Positions 35,969-45,310 are shown, counted from the first letter of the stretch. The stretch is 64,000 nucleotides of DNA from CAZWRV01 sp964636325 (GCA_964636325.1 CAZWRV010000022.1:1-64000), one strand, 5' to 3'. The notes: generated by a model not told the origin, from the letters alone. Numbers and translations: made by a program.

Positions 35969-36688
35969 TCACCTTTCGCCGTCCGCTGGGCCGCCGGATG
36001 TTTTGTCCGGAGCGGACGCTGGCGTATTCACCGCGGGTGGAGCGGGGGCGAGCGCATCCTTTGTGGCTATGTTCACGTTGACTCCCTCGGCAGGCCTCTC
36101 ATCTCCGAATGGTTCTCCGCCTTCGGAGATGTCGTCTCCGTTTCCAGGTTTTCCATCCGGCCCGCATGAGAAGACGGAGGGCCTCCCACCGCTTGATCCC
36201 GAATATATATAAGGTGTTTTCCAGGGGTCAGGCATCAGCCTTAGTATGTAAGGCCCTTTCCAGCCCTGGATGCCCTCTCCGGAAACGAGCGACTCGAGGC
36301 CTTCGGAGGGGGAAGGATAGCGCCCGCAGTCGTCGTAGAAGATGTCCAGGGCGACATACAGCACGGAAATAGCCCGCCTGGCAATGCGCGAGGATTCGCT
36401 GTTGATGATGTCGGTGTTGCGCGGAGAATAGAAATAGGCGCCGATAATGCAGATGCCTCCGACCCATATGAGCCACCTGGGAAGACGGCTCCAGGCCGCG
36501 AAGACATTCGTCAAGCCGGTATTGAGCATCCAAGGGCTGGGTATTCCGAAATCCCTTTTCCTTCTCGGCGCCATCTTCTTTGAAGGTTTGTAAAAGCCGG
36601 GCTTGACGGCGGCCTTGCCGCATTCCGGGCAGGCGTTCTTCCCGCCCCAGTCGGAAGCCTTACCGCAATACGGGCATTTGAACTTCAT
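35969..36688 (-). CDS. Zinc-ribbon protein with a GspG-like C-terminal domain
   Basis: A 239-residue protein. Residues 1-30 form a zinc ribbon (FKCPYCGKAS ... ACPECGKA), one membrane helix follows at about 72-88, and the rest matches the type II secretion major pseudopilin domain: IFYDDCGRYPSPSEGLESL, MPDPWKTPYIY and SCGPDGKPGNGDDI (the calcium-site region of GspG). The prepilin leader and FTLIEL helix are absent, so it is not assembled as a normal pseudopilin. It ends in a Pro/Ala-rich tail. It lies six bases downstream of a TPR gene in a small envelope operon. Confidence 0.7.
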   Translation of the reverse strand: MKFKCPYCGKASDWGGKNACPECGKAAVKPGFYKPSKKMAPRRKRDFGIPSPWMLNTGLTNVFAAWSRLPRWLIWVGGICIIGAYFYSPRNTDIINSESSRIARRAISVLYVALDIFYDDCGRYPSPSEGLESLVSGEGIQGWKGPYILRLMPDPWKTPYIYSGSSGGRPSVFSCGPDGKPGNGDDISEGGEPFGDERPAEGVNVNIATKDALAPAPPAVNTPASAPDKTSGGPADGER

Positions 36689-36694
36689 TAAGTC

Positions 36695-37483
36695 TTATTT
36701 TACTTCGCCCGCCTTTTCGGGATAATCCTTTTTCAGCATATCTTCAAACTTGGTGTATCTGTTGTCGTTCATCTCCTTGAGGAGGTTGACGATGTTGACG
36801 AGGCTGTCGGCCCTTTCGTTGATCTTCTTAGGGAAGAGGAGAGCGGTCCTCATATACATAAGAACGGCGTCCTTCTTCTTGTTCTGCTTCTTGAGGATTT
36901 CGCCGCGGGCGTTGAAGCTGAATGCGGAGAGGCTGTCGTCGTCGGAATTGCCGAGCGCCGTGAGGACGGGATATGCGTCGTCGAACTGGTTCTGTTCGAT
37001 ATATATGCTGGCGAGGAGCCTTTTGCAGTTGTAGAAGCACTGCTGGAGCTTTTCGTCGGCGGCCTCGTAGTTGTCATACTTCTTGAGGAGGTCGACGGCC
37101 TCGCCCTTCCTGTTGAGCTTGGCGAGGCAGAAGGCCTGGCCGTAGACCGATGGCAGCTCATATCCGAGATACTTGTATTTCGAGCCGAAGATCTTCTTGA
37201 AGTCGCCCAGCGCCTCCTCGTATTTTGCGGCGGCCATCTTCTTCTCGGCCTCGGTGACCTCGTCCGGAGTCTTTTGGAGCTTGACGCTGGTGTATTCATC
37301 CCTCTTGAGCTTACCTGTGAACTTGCCTTCGACATAGGTGATGGTGCCCGCGGCGTCGACTTCCTTTATGTCGTCGGCGTTGATGGGCTTGGAGCCTTTC
37401 TTGTTGATGACCGCAGGCATTGCTGCGAACAGCGAAAATCCCAGCGCGACCAGACCTGTTGTCAGAATGATTTTACCTTTCAT
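36695..37483 (-). CDS. Secreted TPR-like repeat protein
   Basis: A 262-residue protein with a signal peptide (KIILTTGLVALGFSLFAAMP) and helical repeats of TPR type (for example EALGDFKKIFGSKYKYLG, and AFSFNARGEILKKQNKKKDA). It lies between a giant TPR protein gene upstream (43 bases) and the GspG-like gene downstream (6 bases), all in the same direction. A periplasmic scaffold role is inferred from the repeats and context. Confidence 0.7.
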   Translation of the reverse strand: MKGKIILTTGLVALGFSLFAAMPAVINKKGSKPINADDIKEVDAAGTITYVEGKFTGKLKRDEYTSVKLQKTPDEVTEAEKKMAAAKYEEALGDFKKIFGSKYKYLGYELPSVYGQAFCLAKLNRKGEAVDLLKKYDNYEAADEKLQQCFYNCKRLLASIYIEQNQFDDAYPVLTALGNSDDDSLSAFSFNARGEILKKQNKKKDAVLMYMRTALLFPKKINERADSLVNIVNLLKEMNDNRYTKFEDMLKKDYPEKAGEVK

Positions 37484-37526
37484 AGCGAGCCACCTTATTT
37501 ATAAAGTTTTACTGTTAAAATCCATT

Positions 37527-40500
37527 TCACTTCTTCGCGTCCTTATTGTCCTTGTCCTTTGCCGGAGGCTTCTCTTCCTTCTCCTGCTTGCCTTCCTTTG
37601 GCGGCTTGGGCTCCTGCTCGGGGGCCGGAGCGGGAGCCGCCTCGGGGAGGTTCTGGATGTCCTTGAGGTACTTGCCGGTCGGGAAGTATTTCTTATATTT
37701 TTCGACGAACTTCTCGGCCTCGTCCTTCCTCCCGAGCTTTGCGAGGCAGAAGGCGGTCTTGTAGAAAGCGGTCTCGAGATACTCCTTCTGCTCCTTGAGC
37801 TCCTCCGGGGAGGCGGACTTGGTCGTCGCGGTCTCCTCCGTCGGATCGGTGAGGGAGAGTATGGCGAAGGAGTTGTAGGCCTTGTTGAAGTCGTTCATCT
37901 CGATATAGAGCTCGCCGAGCATGCACTGGGCCTTGAAATAGACCGTGTCGCTCTTTCTCGGGCCGAAACTTGAATCGGTGATGATTTCAACATAGTTCTT
38001 GACGACGTCGTCGGTCCTTTTCAGCGCCTTGTATGCCTGGGCCCTCAGGAATTTGCCGTCGAAGAGATATCTTGTCGTCTTGCTGTTCAGGCATTCGTCG
38101 AGGAGCTTGACGCATCCTTGATAGTCCTCGGACCAGAATGCGCCCGAGGCGGTTTCGAAAAGGATTCTGTCCTTGACCGCGCCGATCAACCTGTTTATTT
38201 CATCGGGCTTGTCGGCATATTCCTTCATCCTGTCCTTGCTTACCCAGTCTTCCGGCTTGGGATTCTTCAGGAGTTCAAGGAGCGCGCTTCCTGCCTGAAC
38301 GGAGAGCTGTGCGCCCTTCTTGGGGTGGGTGCCGCCGCAGTTGTAGAGGTTGGCAGTTATCCATTGCATGGACTGTATGGGGACCTCGATCTTCTGCTCG
38401 AATACTTTTCCGAAGGCATCTATGGACTTGTCGTAGTTGCCAATCTCGTACATGCTCTTACCGAGGCTTGTCAAAGCCTGCTTGCCTTCGCTGGTTTCCG
38501 GGAACGAAGCGGCGAGCTTTTCGAGTATCTGCGCGGCGATGTCTGGCTTCTTAAGTTCGACGTAGAGCGTTCCGAGCCTCAGCATGCATGAGGGGACATG
38601 CTTTGACTTCAGTTCGGTATATTTCGAGAGGAAGTCGGAGAACGCCTTGCACGCCTTCTCCTTTTCGCCGGCGGTGTCGTAGCCCCAGCCGGTCATCGCC
38701 GCCGCGTTTTCAATAGTGAGGGCGATCTTGGGGGACTTTTCATTCTCGAGCGGGCCGCCCTTTGCGCACCAGGGGCCGGTGAGCTCCTCGAAGTTCTTTA
38801 CTGCCTCGAGGGCGTATTGCTTGGTGAGCTTGTCGTATTCGTCGGCCTTCGCATTCAGCGCTTTCGGCCCCGAAGCGTCGGCGGGCTTGGCTGCGTCCGC
38901 ATCTTCGGCGGGCGCGGCCTTTTCGTCCTTCTTGGGCTCTTCCTTCTTCTTCTCATCCTTCTTGTCGGCGGCCTTCTTGTCTTCTTTCTTCTCGGCCTTT
39001 TTTTCTTCCTTTTTCTCATCCTTGATCTCGCCCGCAGGTGGCGGCGGAGCGGCCGGCTTCTCCTCTTCCGGAGCGGCGGCGGCGCCTGGCGCGGCATCCG
39101 CCTTGTCCCTCAAGGCTTCTGCCTCCTTGCTCAGGAAGAGCGCCTGCTGAAAGTAGCTTTCCCCTGCCCTGAACTTGGCGTCCGCGACGCTTGCGATGTC
39201 TATGTTCTTGTCCTTCTGCCGTTCCCTGTCGACGTATTCCAGGAAGGTTTCGGCGGCCTTGAGATGATCCTTGGCGTTGGAATAGCAGAAGGCGAGCAGG
39301 TAGAAGGCGTTGATGCCTATGTCGGACTGGGCGTAGTTCTCGACAATCCTCTGGTATTTTGGGATGGCCTCCTTGTATGCGTCCCTTGCCTTCTGAACCA
39401 TTTCGGCCTTTTCCTTGCCCTGGGGCAGCTCCTTGCCGAGTTTCCCCAGCTCCTCGGCGCGATCGAAGTAGACTTTTGCGACCCTGGAGGCGATGGGGCC
39501 GGCATACTGGTCGGCCTTGCACTTGTCCAGATACAGTTCATAGACGACTATAGCCTCGTCAATCTGGGCCTTCTTCTGATCCTTGTCCGCCGCCTTCTCG
39601 GCCTTTTTCCATAGGGCCTCGCCGACCTGGGCGAGCGAAAGCGCCGTATTCGGAGACTTGGAGTAGTATTCGGCAAGATAGCCTGCGACGGAAAGGGCTT
39701 CGAGTATCTGTTCGGTCTTCAGATATGAAAATGCCAGCATGGAGAGGACTTCCGGCATGTCCTTTGCGGTCCTGGACTTGTGTATGCCTTCGAGAATGAG
39801 TGGGATGGCCTTTTCATACTTTCCGTCTTCGAATGCCTGCTTGGCCTCCACGCTAAGGGAGGAGCCCTGCGCCAGCTTGTCCATTATCCTCTTGGGTATT
39901 TTGACGTTCTTGCCGAAGCCCTTCAATTTCTCCAATGCGCCCATGAAGCCCGACTTGACCTCTTCGAATCGCGGAAATTGGTCATACTTGTCGACAACCT
40001 CGTAGAAACTTTGAAGAGCCTGGGAATAGCTCTCGATCTTGCCGGCGTCGTCCGCGGCCTTTTCGGCCTTGTCAATGCAGATTTTACCCGCCCAGAACGC
40101 CCTGGCGGCGCCGGGTGAGCCGCTGATGTTCTTCTCCTGCTCGTAGGGCTCGTCGAAAGCCCTGAAGAAGGCGACGCGCTCGGGCGTGGCGATCAGCTTG
40201 AGGGCGTCGTCGTGCCTTCCCAGGAAAAAGAGGCAGCGGGCCTTCTCGACGAAGCCGAACGCGCCGACGCTGTCCTGGAGATAGAGGAGATCGTCGCATA
40301 TCTTGGACGTGTCGTTGACGATGGTCTCCCATCCTTTCTCCCCCTTGCCGATCTGTTTTTCTACCGCGTCGAGCTTCGCCTGGATGGAGATCAGCTTCTT
40401 CGAGTTCTCGTCCATGCCGCCTTCGCGGACCTTGTTTATCAATTCCATGATCTTTGCGGCCTTCTCCGGCTGGCCGAGCTGCTTGTAGGAGTGCGCGGAA

Positions 40501-40952
40501 TATGCGATCGCGTTTTCAAAGTCCTTTTTCCCGCTTTCAGTGGTGGGTGGATTCGCCGCATAGACCTTGAAATATTCCTCGAATGCCTTGGCGGCCAGTT
40601 CGAACTTGCCCTTCTTGGCGGCTTCCATGCCGAGGACGTGGCGCGAGTCGGCGTAGAACTTGCTGCCGGGCTGTATCTTGCCTATGATCTCGTCTGCCTT
40701 GTCCGCCTGGTTCTTTATGAAATATGTCTTCGCGAGCTGGATGCATAGGAGATCCTTGTCGGGAGTATTTTTAGCTATCTCCTGGAGGAGGAGGTATTCG
40801 CTGTAGTCCGTCATCTGCATCTTGTTGAGCTCGTCGCAGAGGAGGCAGATGGTGTCGGTCTCGCTCCTCTCGGCGGAAGAGGATTTCTGCGGAAGCAGAG
40901 CCAGCGCGAATGCCAGGCCGGCAGCGATGAGGAAGGGCTTCAGATGTCGCAT
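37527..40952 (-). CDS. Large secreted TPR protein with charged low-complexity linker
   Basis: An 1141-residue protein with a signal peptide (FLIAAGLAFALALLPQKSSS) and more than a dozen predicted TPR-like helical pairs along both halves. At about residues 610-700 there is a low-complexity stretch of Ala, Pro, Glu and Lys (many KKEEKK and KKAADKK words), and the C-terminus ends in Pro/Glu/Lys repeats. It resembles outer-membrane or periplasmic assembly proteins such as YbgF/BamD-like scaffolds but is much longer. The gene leads an operon with the smaller TPR protein and GspG-like protein. YjbQ is encoded 30 bases upstream. Confidence 0.72.
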   Translation of the reverse strand: MRHLKPFLIAAGLAFALALLPQKSSSAERSETDTICLLCDELNKMQMTDYSEYLLLQEIAKNTPDKDLLCIQLAKTYFIKNQADKADEIIGKIQPGSKFYADSRHVLGMEAAKKGKFELAAKAFEEYFKVYAANPPTTESGKKDFENAIAYSAHSYKQLGQPEKAAKIMELINKVREGGMDENSKKLISIQAKLDAVEKQIGKGEKGWETIVNDTSKICDDLLYLQDSVGAFGFVEKARCLFFLGRHDDALKLIATPERVAFFRAFDEPYEQEKNISGSPGAARAFWAGKICIDKAEKAADDAGKIESYSQALQSFYEVVDKYDQFPRFEEVKSGFMGALEKLKGFGKNVKIPKRIMDKLAQGSSLSVEAKQAFEDGKYEKAIPLILEGIHKSRTAKDMPEVLSMLAFSYLKTEQILEALSVAGYLAEYYSKSPNTALSLAQVGEALWKKAEKAADKDQKKAQIDEAIVVYELYLDKCKADQYAGPIASRVAKVYFDRAEELGKLGKELPQGKEKAEMVQKARDAYKEAIPKYQRIVENYAQSDIGINAFYLLAFCYSNAKDHLKAAETFLEYVDRERQKDKNIDIASVADAKFRAGESYFQQALFLSKEAEALRDKADAAPGAAAAPEEEKPAAPPPPAGEIKDEKKEEKKAEKKEDKKAADKKDEKKKEEPKKDEKAAPAEDADAAKPADASGPKALNAKADEYDKLTKQYALEAVKNFEELTGPWCAKGGPLENEKSPKIALTIENAAAMTGWGYDTAGEKEKACKAFSDFLSKYTELKSKHVPSCMLRLGTLYVELKKPDIAAQILEKLAASFPETSEGKQALTSLGKSMYEIGNYDKSIDAFGKVFEQKIEVPIQSMQWITANLYNCGGTHPKKGAQLSVQAGSALLELLKNPKPEDWVSKDRMKEYADKPDEINRLIGAVKDRILFETASGAFWSEDYQGCVKLLDECLNSKTTRYLFDGKFLRAQAYKALKRTDDVVKNYVEIITDSSFGPRKSDTVYFKAQCMLGELYIEMNDFNKAYNSFAILSLTDPTEETATTKSASPEELKEQKEYLETAFYKTAFCLAKLGRKDEAEKFVEKYKKYFPTGKYLKDIQNLPEAAPAPAPEQEPKPPKEGKQEKEEKPPAKDKDNKDAKK

Positions 40953-40982
40953 AATGATTCCTGTAATTTAATATTTAAGTCA

Positions 40983-41378
40983 TCATCCATTTATCAGTGT
41001 CACATGGACGGTTCTTTCTCTTGGTCCGTCGAACTCGCAGAAATAGACGTCCTGCCATCTTCCTAGGCGGAGGCGGCCGTCTTCCACCGGTATCGTCTGG
41101 GAAAACCCCATCAAGGAGGCCTTTACGTGGGCTGCGCTGTTGCCTTCGGCATGCCTGTATAAGGGGCTTTCCCAGGGGAACACTTTCTCTAGCGACCCGA
41201 TTATATCCCTGACAACGTCCGGATCTGCGTTCTCGTTAATCGTCAGTCCCGCCGTGGTATGAACGCAAAAGACATGGCAGAGGCCCGTCTTCATGTCGGC
41301 GGGAACAAGCCTTTCTATCTCGGAAGTGATGCCGACGAACTCGCAGCGCTTCGAACTTCGTATCTTTATGGCAGGCAT
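40983..41378 (-). CDS. YjbQ/UPF0047 family protein
   Basis: A 131-residue protein of the secondary thiamine-phosphate synthase/YjbQ family. Conserved signatures: GLCHVFCVHTTAGLTINENAD (with the active-site His), HAEGNSAAHVKASLMG and WQDVYFCEFDGPRER. The family folds as a beta-barrel trimer; thiamine phosphate synthase activity has been shown for some members, but the physiological role is not settled. The frame is open upstream; the ATG at 41378 gives the usual N-terminus and is preceded by GGAAG. It may be the first gene of the TPR operon. Confidence 0.88.
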   Translation of the reverse strand: MPAIKIRSSKRCEFVGITSEIERLVPADMKTGLCHVFCVHTTAGLTINENADPDVVRDIIGSLEKVFPWESPLYRHAEGNSAAHVKASLMGFSQTIPVEDGRLRLGRWQDVYFCEFDGPRERTVHVTLING

Positions 41379-41737
41379 CCGCTTCCGTCCCAATGCAATG
41401 CGTAAATAATCAGTAAAAGCACTTAGTCTTAGTCTGCTGTGCTGCAAATAAATTTCGAATATATTCCTTCCATACAAGTTTTCAAGCTGAAAACCACCGG
41501 GGGGATTTAAAAAATTTTCAGGCGGATTCGAACTTCCGCCCTGCGCCAGCGGGATTTTTTATCGTCAATCTTTGGGATTGGATTCCCGAAATCCCCGCAA
41601 AGAAAATGTAAATTGTTCAGCCTAAAGGAGTATAAGATCGCACTCGGCATGTCGCGCCATAACCGTGCGAAGGCGGATATGAAAAGGACAATCGAGTTTC
41701 ATGAGAGCGCCGCTCCGGCGGGGAAATCCGCCAGTTC
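41379..41737. other. Intergenic region with hairpins downstream of the ribosomal operon
   Basis: A hairpin of GGCGGA/TCCGCC at about 41522-41541 is followed, reading leftward, by an A/T-rich stretch ending in six T residues. It may be a weak terminator for the leftward ribosomal operon. A GC stem with GGGATTTTTT (41550-41560) faces the other way. No tRNA, gene or longer repeat was found. Confidence 0.35.
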
Positions 41738-41814
41738 GAAACTTGAAGTAGTGCAGGTATTCTTACCAGCGGAATCGCAGACAGGAATGTCTGCGCCACT
41801 TAAAGTCAAGTTTC
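41738..41814. repeat. Family II palindromic repeat, copy 2
   Basis: A 77-bp element with ends GAAACTTGA... and ...TCAAGTTTC, AAGTAGTGCAGGTATTC and the palindrome GCAGACAGGAATGTCTGC, matching the copy at 2-76. It lies 15 bases downstream of secY. Confidence 0.78.
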
Positions 41815-41829
41815 AGATGAGGGATGCTT

Positions 41830-43197
41830 TCAGCGTCTGCGGCCGCGTAGCTTTCCGCGCTTGAGGAAGCCCTCGTAGTTCCTCATGGTGAGATGCGACT
41901 CCACCTGGCTCAGGGTGTCGAGCATGACGCCGACAATGATGAGGAGGCTGGTGCCGCCGAAGAAGGAGGCCACCACATAGCTGATATTGAGGCCCGATGC
42001 GAGGATAGACGGGAAGAGAGCCAGGGCCGCCAGGAACAGGGATCCGGCCAAGGTTATCCGGGTCATGGTTGAGTCGAGGAATTCTGCCGTCGGCTTGCCT
42101 GGCCTGATGCCGGGGATGTAGGCACCCTCCTTCTTGAGATTCTCGGATATCTGGATCGGATTGAACTGGTTCGCCACCCAGAAATATGCGAAAAGGATGA
42201 TCATTATGCCGTCTATTATCATGTAGCTGGCCGTCCCATGCACAAAGAATCTTGACAGCCACCTTGTGGGTTCCGTGGGAATGTATGCAAGGATCATTTG
42301 CGGGAACATCAGGATTGCGCTGGAGAAGATGATGGGCATGACTCCGGAAAAGTTGACTTTCAGCGGCATGTATGTGCTTCCGCCCTTCATCTTGTTGAAG
42401 CCGACGATGCGCTTGGCCATCTGGATTGGGATTCTGCGCTGGGCCTGAGTGAGCAGGATGGTTGCGGCCGTCACCACCACGAAGAGCAGCAGCAGTATCA
42501 GCGCCTGCACCGGCTTGAAGCGCCCGCCGGACATGGACTGGCCGGTAGCTGCCATCTCGAAGAGGCTGTAGAATGCCTGGGGCATGCGGGCGACTATACC
42601 GATGGTTATTATCATGGATGCTCCGTTGCCGATGCCGTAGCGGGTGATCTGCTCGCCGAGCCACATGAGAAGGATAGTGCCGCACGTAAGTATGATGACG
42701 GTCATTATTATGAAACCCGGCCCGGGGTTGAGTATCAGATCCCTCTCGGGGGGAGGAAGCCCGAGCCTCTGCGGATTGATCATTGCCAGGGCGGCCATGG
42801 TGCCCTGAATGAGACATATGATGACCGTCAGGTAGCGTGTGTACTGGTTTATCTTCTGCCTGCCCACGTCGCCTTCGCGTATCATCTTCTCCAGCGAGGG
42901 GATCACAGGCGTGAGCAGCTGCATGATGATGGAGGCGGAGATATACGGCATGATACCCAGCGTCGCGACGGCGAATGAATGGAGCGCGCCTCCGGTGAAG
43001 AGGTCGAACATCCCCATGAACATGCCCGAGGCGGAGGCATGGTCGTACTTGTCGAAGTAAAGTTTGAGGGCCTGGGGGTCGACGCCCGGACACGGAAGAT
43101 TGCATGCCAGCCTGGCGATCGCAACGAGGCCGAGGACAATGAGAATCTTGTTCCTCAGCTCCTTGATCTTGAACGTATTTACAAACGCTGAAAACAT
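41830..43197 (-). CDS. secY: Protein translocase subunit SecY
   Basis: A 455-residue channel subunit of the Sec translocon with ten predicted membrane helices. The plug and lateral-gate signatures are recognisable: ARLACNLPCPGVDP, MPYISASIIMQLLTPVIPSLE, FIIMTVIILTCGTILLMWLGEQIT-type helix 4, and RYGIGNGASMI. The last cytoplasmic loop has the Arg-rich end. It is the last gene of the leftward ribosomal operon, separated from rplO by 84 bases. The genes that often follow secY (map, infA, rpmJ, rpsM) are not here. Confidence 0.97.
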   Translation of the reverse strand: MFSAFVNTFKIKELRNKILIVLGLVAIARLACNLPCPGVDPQALKLYFDKYDHASASGMFMGMFDLFTGGALHSFAVATLGIMPYISASIIMQLLTPVIPSLEKMIREGDVGRQKINQYTRYLTVIICLIQGTMAALAMINPQRLGLPPPERDLILNPGPGFIIMTVIILTCGTILLMWLGEQITRYGIGNGASMIITIGIVARMPQAFYSLFEMAATGQSMSGGRFKPVQALILLLLFVVVTAATILLTQAQRRIPIQMAKRIVGFNKMKGGSTYMPLKVNFSGVMPIIFSSAILMFPQMILAYIPTEPTRWLSRFFVHGTASYMIIDGIMIILFAYFWVANQFNPIQISENLKKEGAYIPGIRPGKPTAEFLDSTMTRITLAGSLFLAALALFPSILASGLNISYVVASFFGGTSLLIIVGVMLDTLSQVESHLTMRNYEGFLKRGKLRGRRR

Positions 43198-43281
43198 CTG
43201 GACGGGCGCTTTCCGAAACGCAGTTAAGTTTTACCTGGGCGATTCCGCAGGCCCCCGGCGGGCCGCGCACGGATCCGCATG

Positions 43282-43722
43282 TCATGCCAGCTCGCAGGTG
43301 CCGCCGGCGGCCTCGATCTTGGCCTTGGCCGAGGCGGAGAACTTGTCCGCCTTGATCTTGAGCGCCTTGGTGACCTCGCCGTTTCCAAGCACCTTTAGCC
43401 CGGAGTTCCTGTTGCCGATGACGCCCTTTTCCTGGAGCAGCTTCTCGTCGATCCTGTCTTCTGCCGTGAAGAGCTTGTCCAGAACCGATATGTTGACGAT
43501 GTTGAACTCCTTGCGGGGATGGTTGAAACCGAATTTCGGGAGGCGGCGGAAAAGGGGTATCTGGCCGCCCTCGAAGAAGGGGCGCATGTTGGCGCCTGTG
43601 CGCGCCCTCTGCCCCTTGTGGCCCTTGCCGGAGGTGCCGCCATGACCGGAGCCGTCGCCACGTCCGACAGTCTTGCGCCTCTTCCTGGCGCCGGGATTGT
43701 TATGCAGGTCATGCAGCTTCAT
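43282..43722 (-). CDS. rplO: 50S ribosomal protein L15
   Basis: A 146-residue protein with the L15 start (LHDLHNNPGARKRRKTVGRG) and the glycine-rich GDGSGHGGTSGKGHKGQ loop, followed by FFEGGQIPLFRRLPK. Its start overlaps the rpsE stop by 14 bases; the rpmD gene normally found between them is absent. Confidence 0.97.
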   Translation of the reverse strand: MKLHDLHNNPGARKRRKTVGRGDGSGHGGTSGKGHKGQRARTGANMRPFFEGGQIPLFRRLPKFGFNHPRKEFNIVNISVLDKLFTAEDRIDEKLLQEKGVIGNRNSGLKVLGNGEVTKALKIKADKFSASAKAKIEAAGGTCELA

Positions 43723-44278
43723 TTTTGTTCCCGGGTTTGATTGTTATTCCGCGCTTCGCGAAGATGTCTTCTTTGTTCTTCAACATATTGATGGCGTGCA
43801 TTGTGGCCTTAACTACGTTGGAGGGATTATTCGATCCGAGCGACTTGGCAAGGACGTCATGGACGCCAGCAAGCTCCAGGACGGCCCTCATGGAGCCGCC
43901 GGCGATGATGCCCGTGCCCCTTGACGCGGGCTTCATGATTATCTTGGCGGCCCTGAACTTCGCATGCACCTCATGGGTTATCGTCGAACCGTTCATTGGA
44001 ATCGAGATCAGATTCTTCTTCGCGCTCTCGCCGGCCTTCCTAATGGCGTCGGCGACTTCGTTGGCCTTGCCGAATCCGACGCCTACATGGCCCCTCCGGT
44101 CGCCGACGACGACAAGCGCGCTGAAGCTGAAGTTCCTGCCGCCCTTGACGACCTTGGCGCAGCGGTTGACGCTTATGACCCTCTCGTCCAGCCCGCCTTC
44201 TGACATCTTGTCCTCGAACGCCGGCAGTTCGGCCAGGTTCGACGGCAGATCTTTCTCTTCGTTCTTCTCAGTAGTCAT
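43709..44278 (-). CDS. rpsE: 30S ribosomal protein S5
   Basis: A 189-residue protein with the S5 RNA-binding domain (ERVISVNRCAKVVKGGRNF, GVGFGKANEVADAIRKA) and the C-terminal RGTGIIAGGSMRAVLELAG motif. The open frame extends far upstream over rplR without coding sense; the ATG at 44278 gives the normal N-terminus. It has a longer acidic start than the E. coli protein. Confidence 0.96.
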   Translation of the reverse strand: MTTEKNEEKDLPSNLAELPAFEDKMSEGGLDERVISVNRCAKVVKGGRNFSFSALVVVGDRRGHVGVGFGKANEVADAIRKAGESAKKNLISIPMNGSTITHEVHAKFRAAKIIMKPASRGTGIIAGGSMRAVLELAGVHDVLAKSLGSNNPSNVVKATMHAINMLKNKEDIFAKRGITIKPGNKNEAA

Positions 44279-44298
44279 GTTGTCCCCTGTGTGGATGC

Positions 44299-44664
44299 TT
44301 AGAATTGAAGGCCGGCCTTCCTCGCGGCGTCCGCGAAGGATTTGACTTTCCCGTGGTATTTGAAGCCGCCCCTGTCGAAGACGACCGCCTTGATCCCAGC
44401 GGACTGCGCCTTCTGGGCCGCGATCCCCCCGAGCAGCGCGGCCTTCTCGACGCACTTCATCTTGCTGCCGGGAAAGTCCTTCGCGGCCGTGGAAACCGAA
44501 GCCAGGGTCTTCCCTGCGATGTCGTCTATGAACTGGGCGTAGGCGTGCTTCCCCGTGAAGCATATCGAAAGCCTCGGCCGCCCGGAGGTGCCGGAAAGAT
44601 CCTTCCTCTTCCTCATATGCCGCCTGTCGCGGCATTCCTTCCTTGTAGTATACCGGGTGCTCAT
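44299..44664 (-). CDS. rplR: 50S ribosomal protein L18
   Basis: A 121-residue protein with the basic N-terminus and the L18 core GRPRLSICFTGKHAYAQFID, then VFDRGGFKYHGKVKSFADAAR. It binds 5S rRNA. It lies 20 bases before rpsE and 85 after rplF. Confidence 0.96.
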   Translation of the reverse strand: MSTRYTTRKECRDRRHMRKRKDLSGTSGRPRLSICFTGKHAYAQFIDDIAGKTLASVSTAAKDFPGSKMKCVEKAALLGGIAAQKAQSAGIKAVVFDRGGFKYHGKVKSFADAARKAGLQF

Positions 44665-44749
44665 TTGCTCCTGTCCTTAAAAAATAGTTTGACTGCGGGA
44701 TTACGTGCGAATCTTCAGCGAAAGAACATGGCTCGCTGGATATTTGCAA

Positions 44750-45286
44750 TTACGTAACCGTCTTGCCTTCCTTCATGGTGATGTGCTCGCCCGCATACCT
44801 GACGCCCTTGCCCTTGTAGGGTTCCGGCTTCTTGAAGCGCCTGATGGTGGCGGCGACCTCTCCGACAAGCTGCTTGTCGATCCCTTCGATGCTTATCTTC
44901 GTGTTCTCCGCGACCGTGAGCTTGATTCCGGCGGGGACGTTGTAGACGACGGGATGCGAGTAGCCGAGCGAGACGGTCAGCTTGGGGGGGCTGAACTGCG
45001 CCTTGTAGCCGACTCCGACGATCTCCAAATCCTTGCGGAAGCCCTTCGTGACGCCCTCCACCATGCCGTCTATGAGGCTCCTCGCCAGGCCGTGCATCAT
45101 CCTGGCCTGCCTGGTCTCATCAAGCGCGGCGACCACCACGTTGTCCTTGTCCACCTTGACGCTGACCAGGGGGGGCATCTCCTTCGAGAGCTTGCCCTTG
45201 GGGCCTTCGACGGTGACCGTGCTTCCTGCCGGAGTCACCTTCACCTTGTCCGGGATTTTAACAGGTATTCTGCCTATGCGGGACAT
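44750..45286 (-). CDS. rplF: 50S ribosomal protein L6
   Basis: A 178-residue protein with the L6 start (SRIGRIPVKIPDKVKV), the GPKGKLS motif and the C-terminal KPEPYKGKGVRYAGE signature. Length matches the family. Confidence 0.97.
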   Translation of the reverse strand: MSRIGRIPVKIPDKVKVTPAGSTVTVEGPKGKLSKEMPPLVSVKVDKDNVVVAALDETRQARMMHGLARSLIDGMVEGVTKGFRKDLEIVGVGYKAQFSPPKLTVSLGYSHPVVYNVPAGIKLTVAENTKISIEGIDKQLVGEVAATIRRFKKPEPYKGKGVRYAGEHITMKEGKTVT

Positions 45287-45310
45287 GTTGCGTTTTCCTT
45301 AAGTCAAAGA

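Noticed and set aside
41514..41560. A tRNA-like GTTCGAATC word on the minus strand
   Set aside because: The flanking bases do not form a T-stem, D-arm or acceptor stem; only a 6-bp hairpin is present.
41813..43285. A 490-codon frame overlapping secY
   Set aside because: Its sequence is a frame-shifted, His/Pro/Arg-rich reading of secY without membrane segments.
44279..44749. N-terminal extension of rpsE over rplR
   Set aside because: The extension reads rplR out of frame; S5 homology starts at the ATG at 44278.
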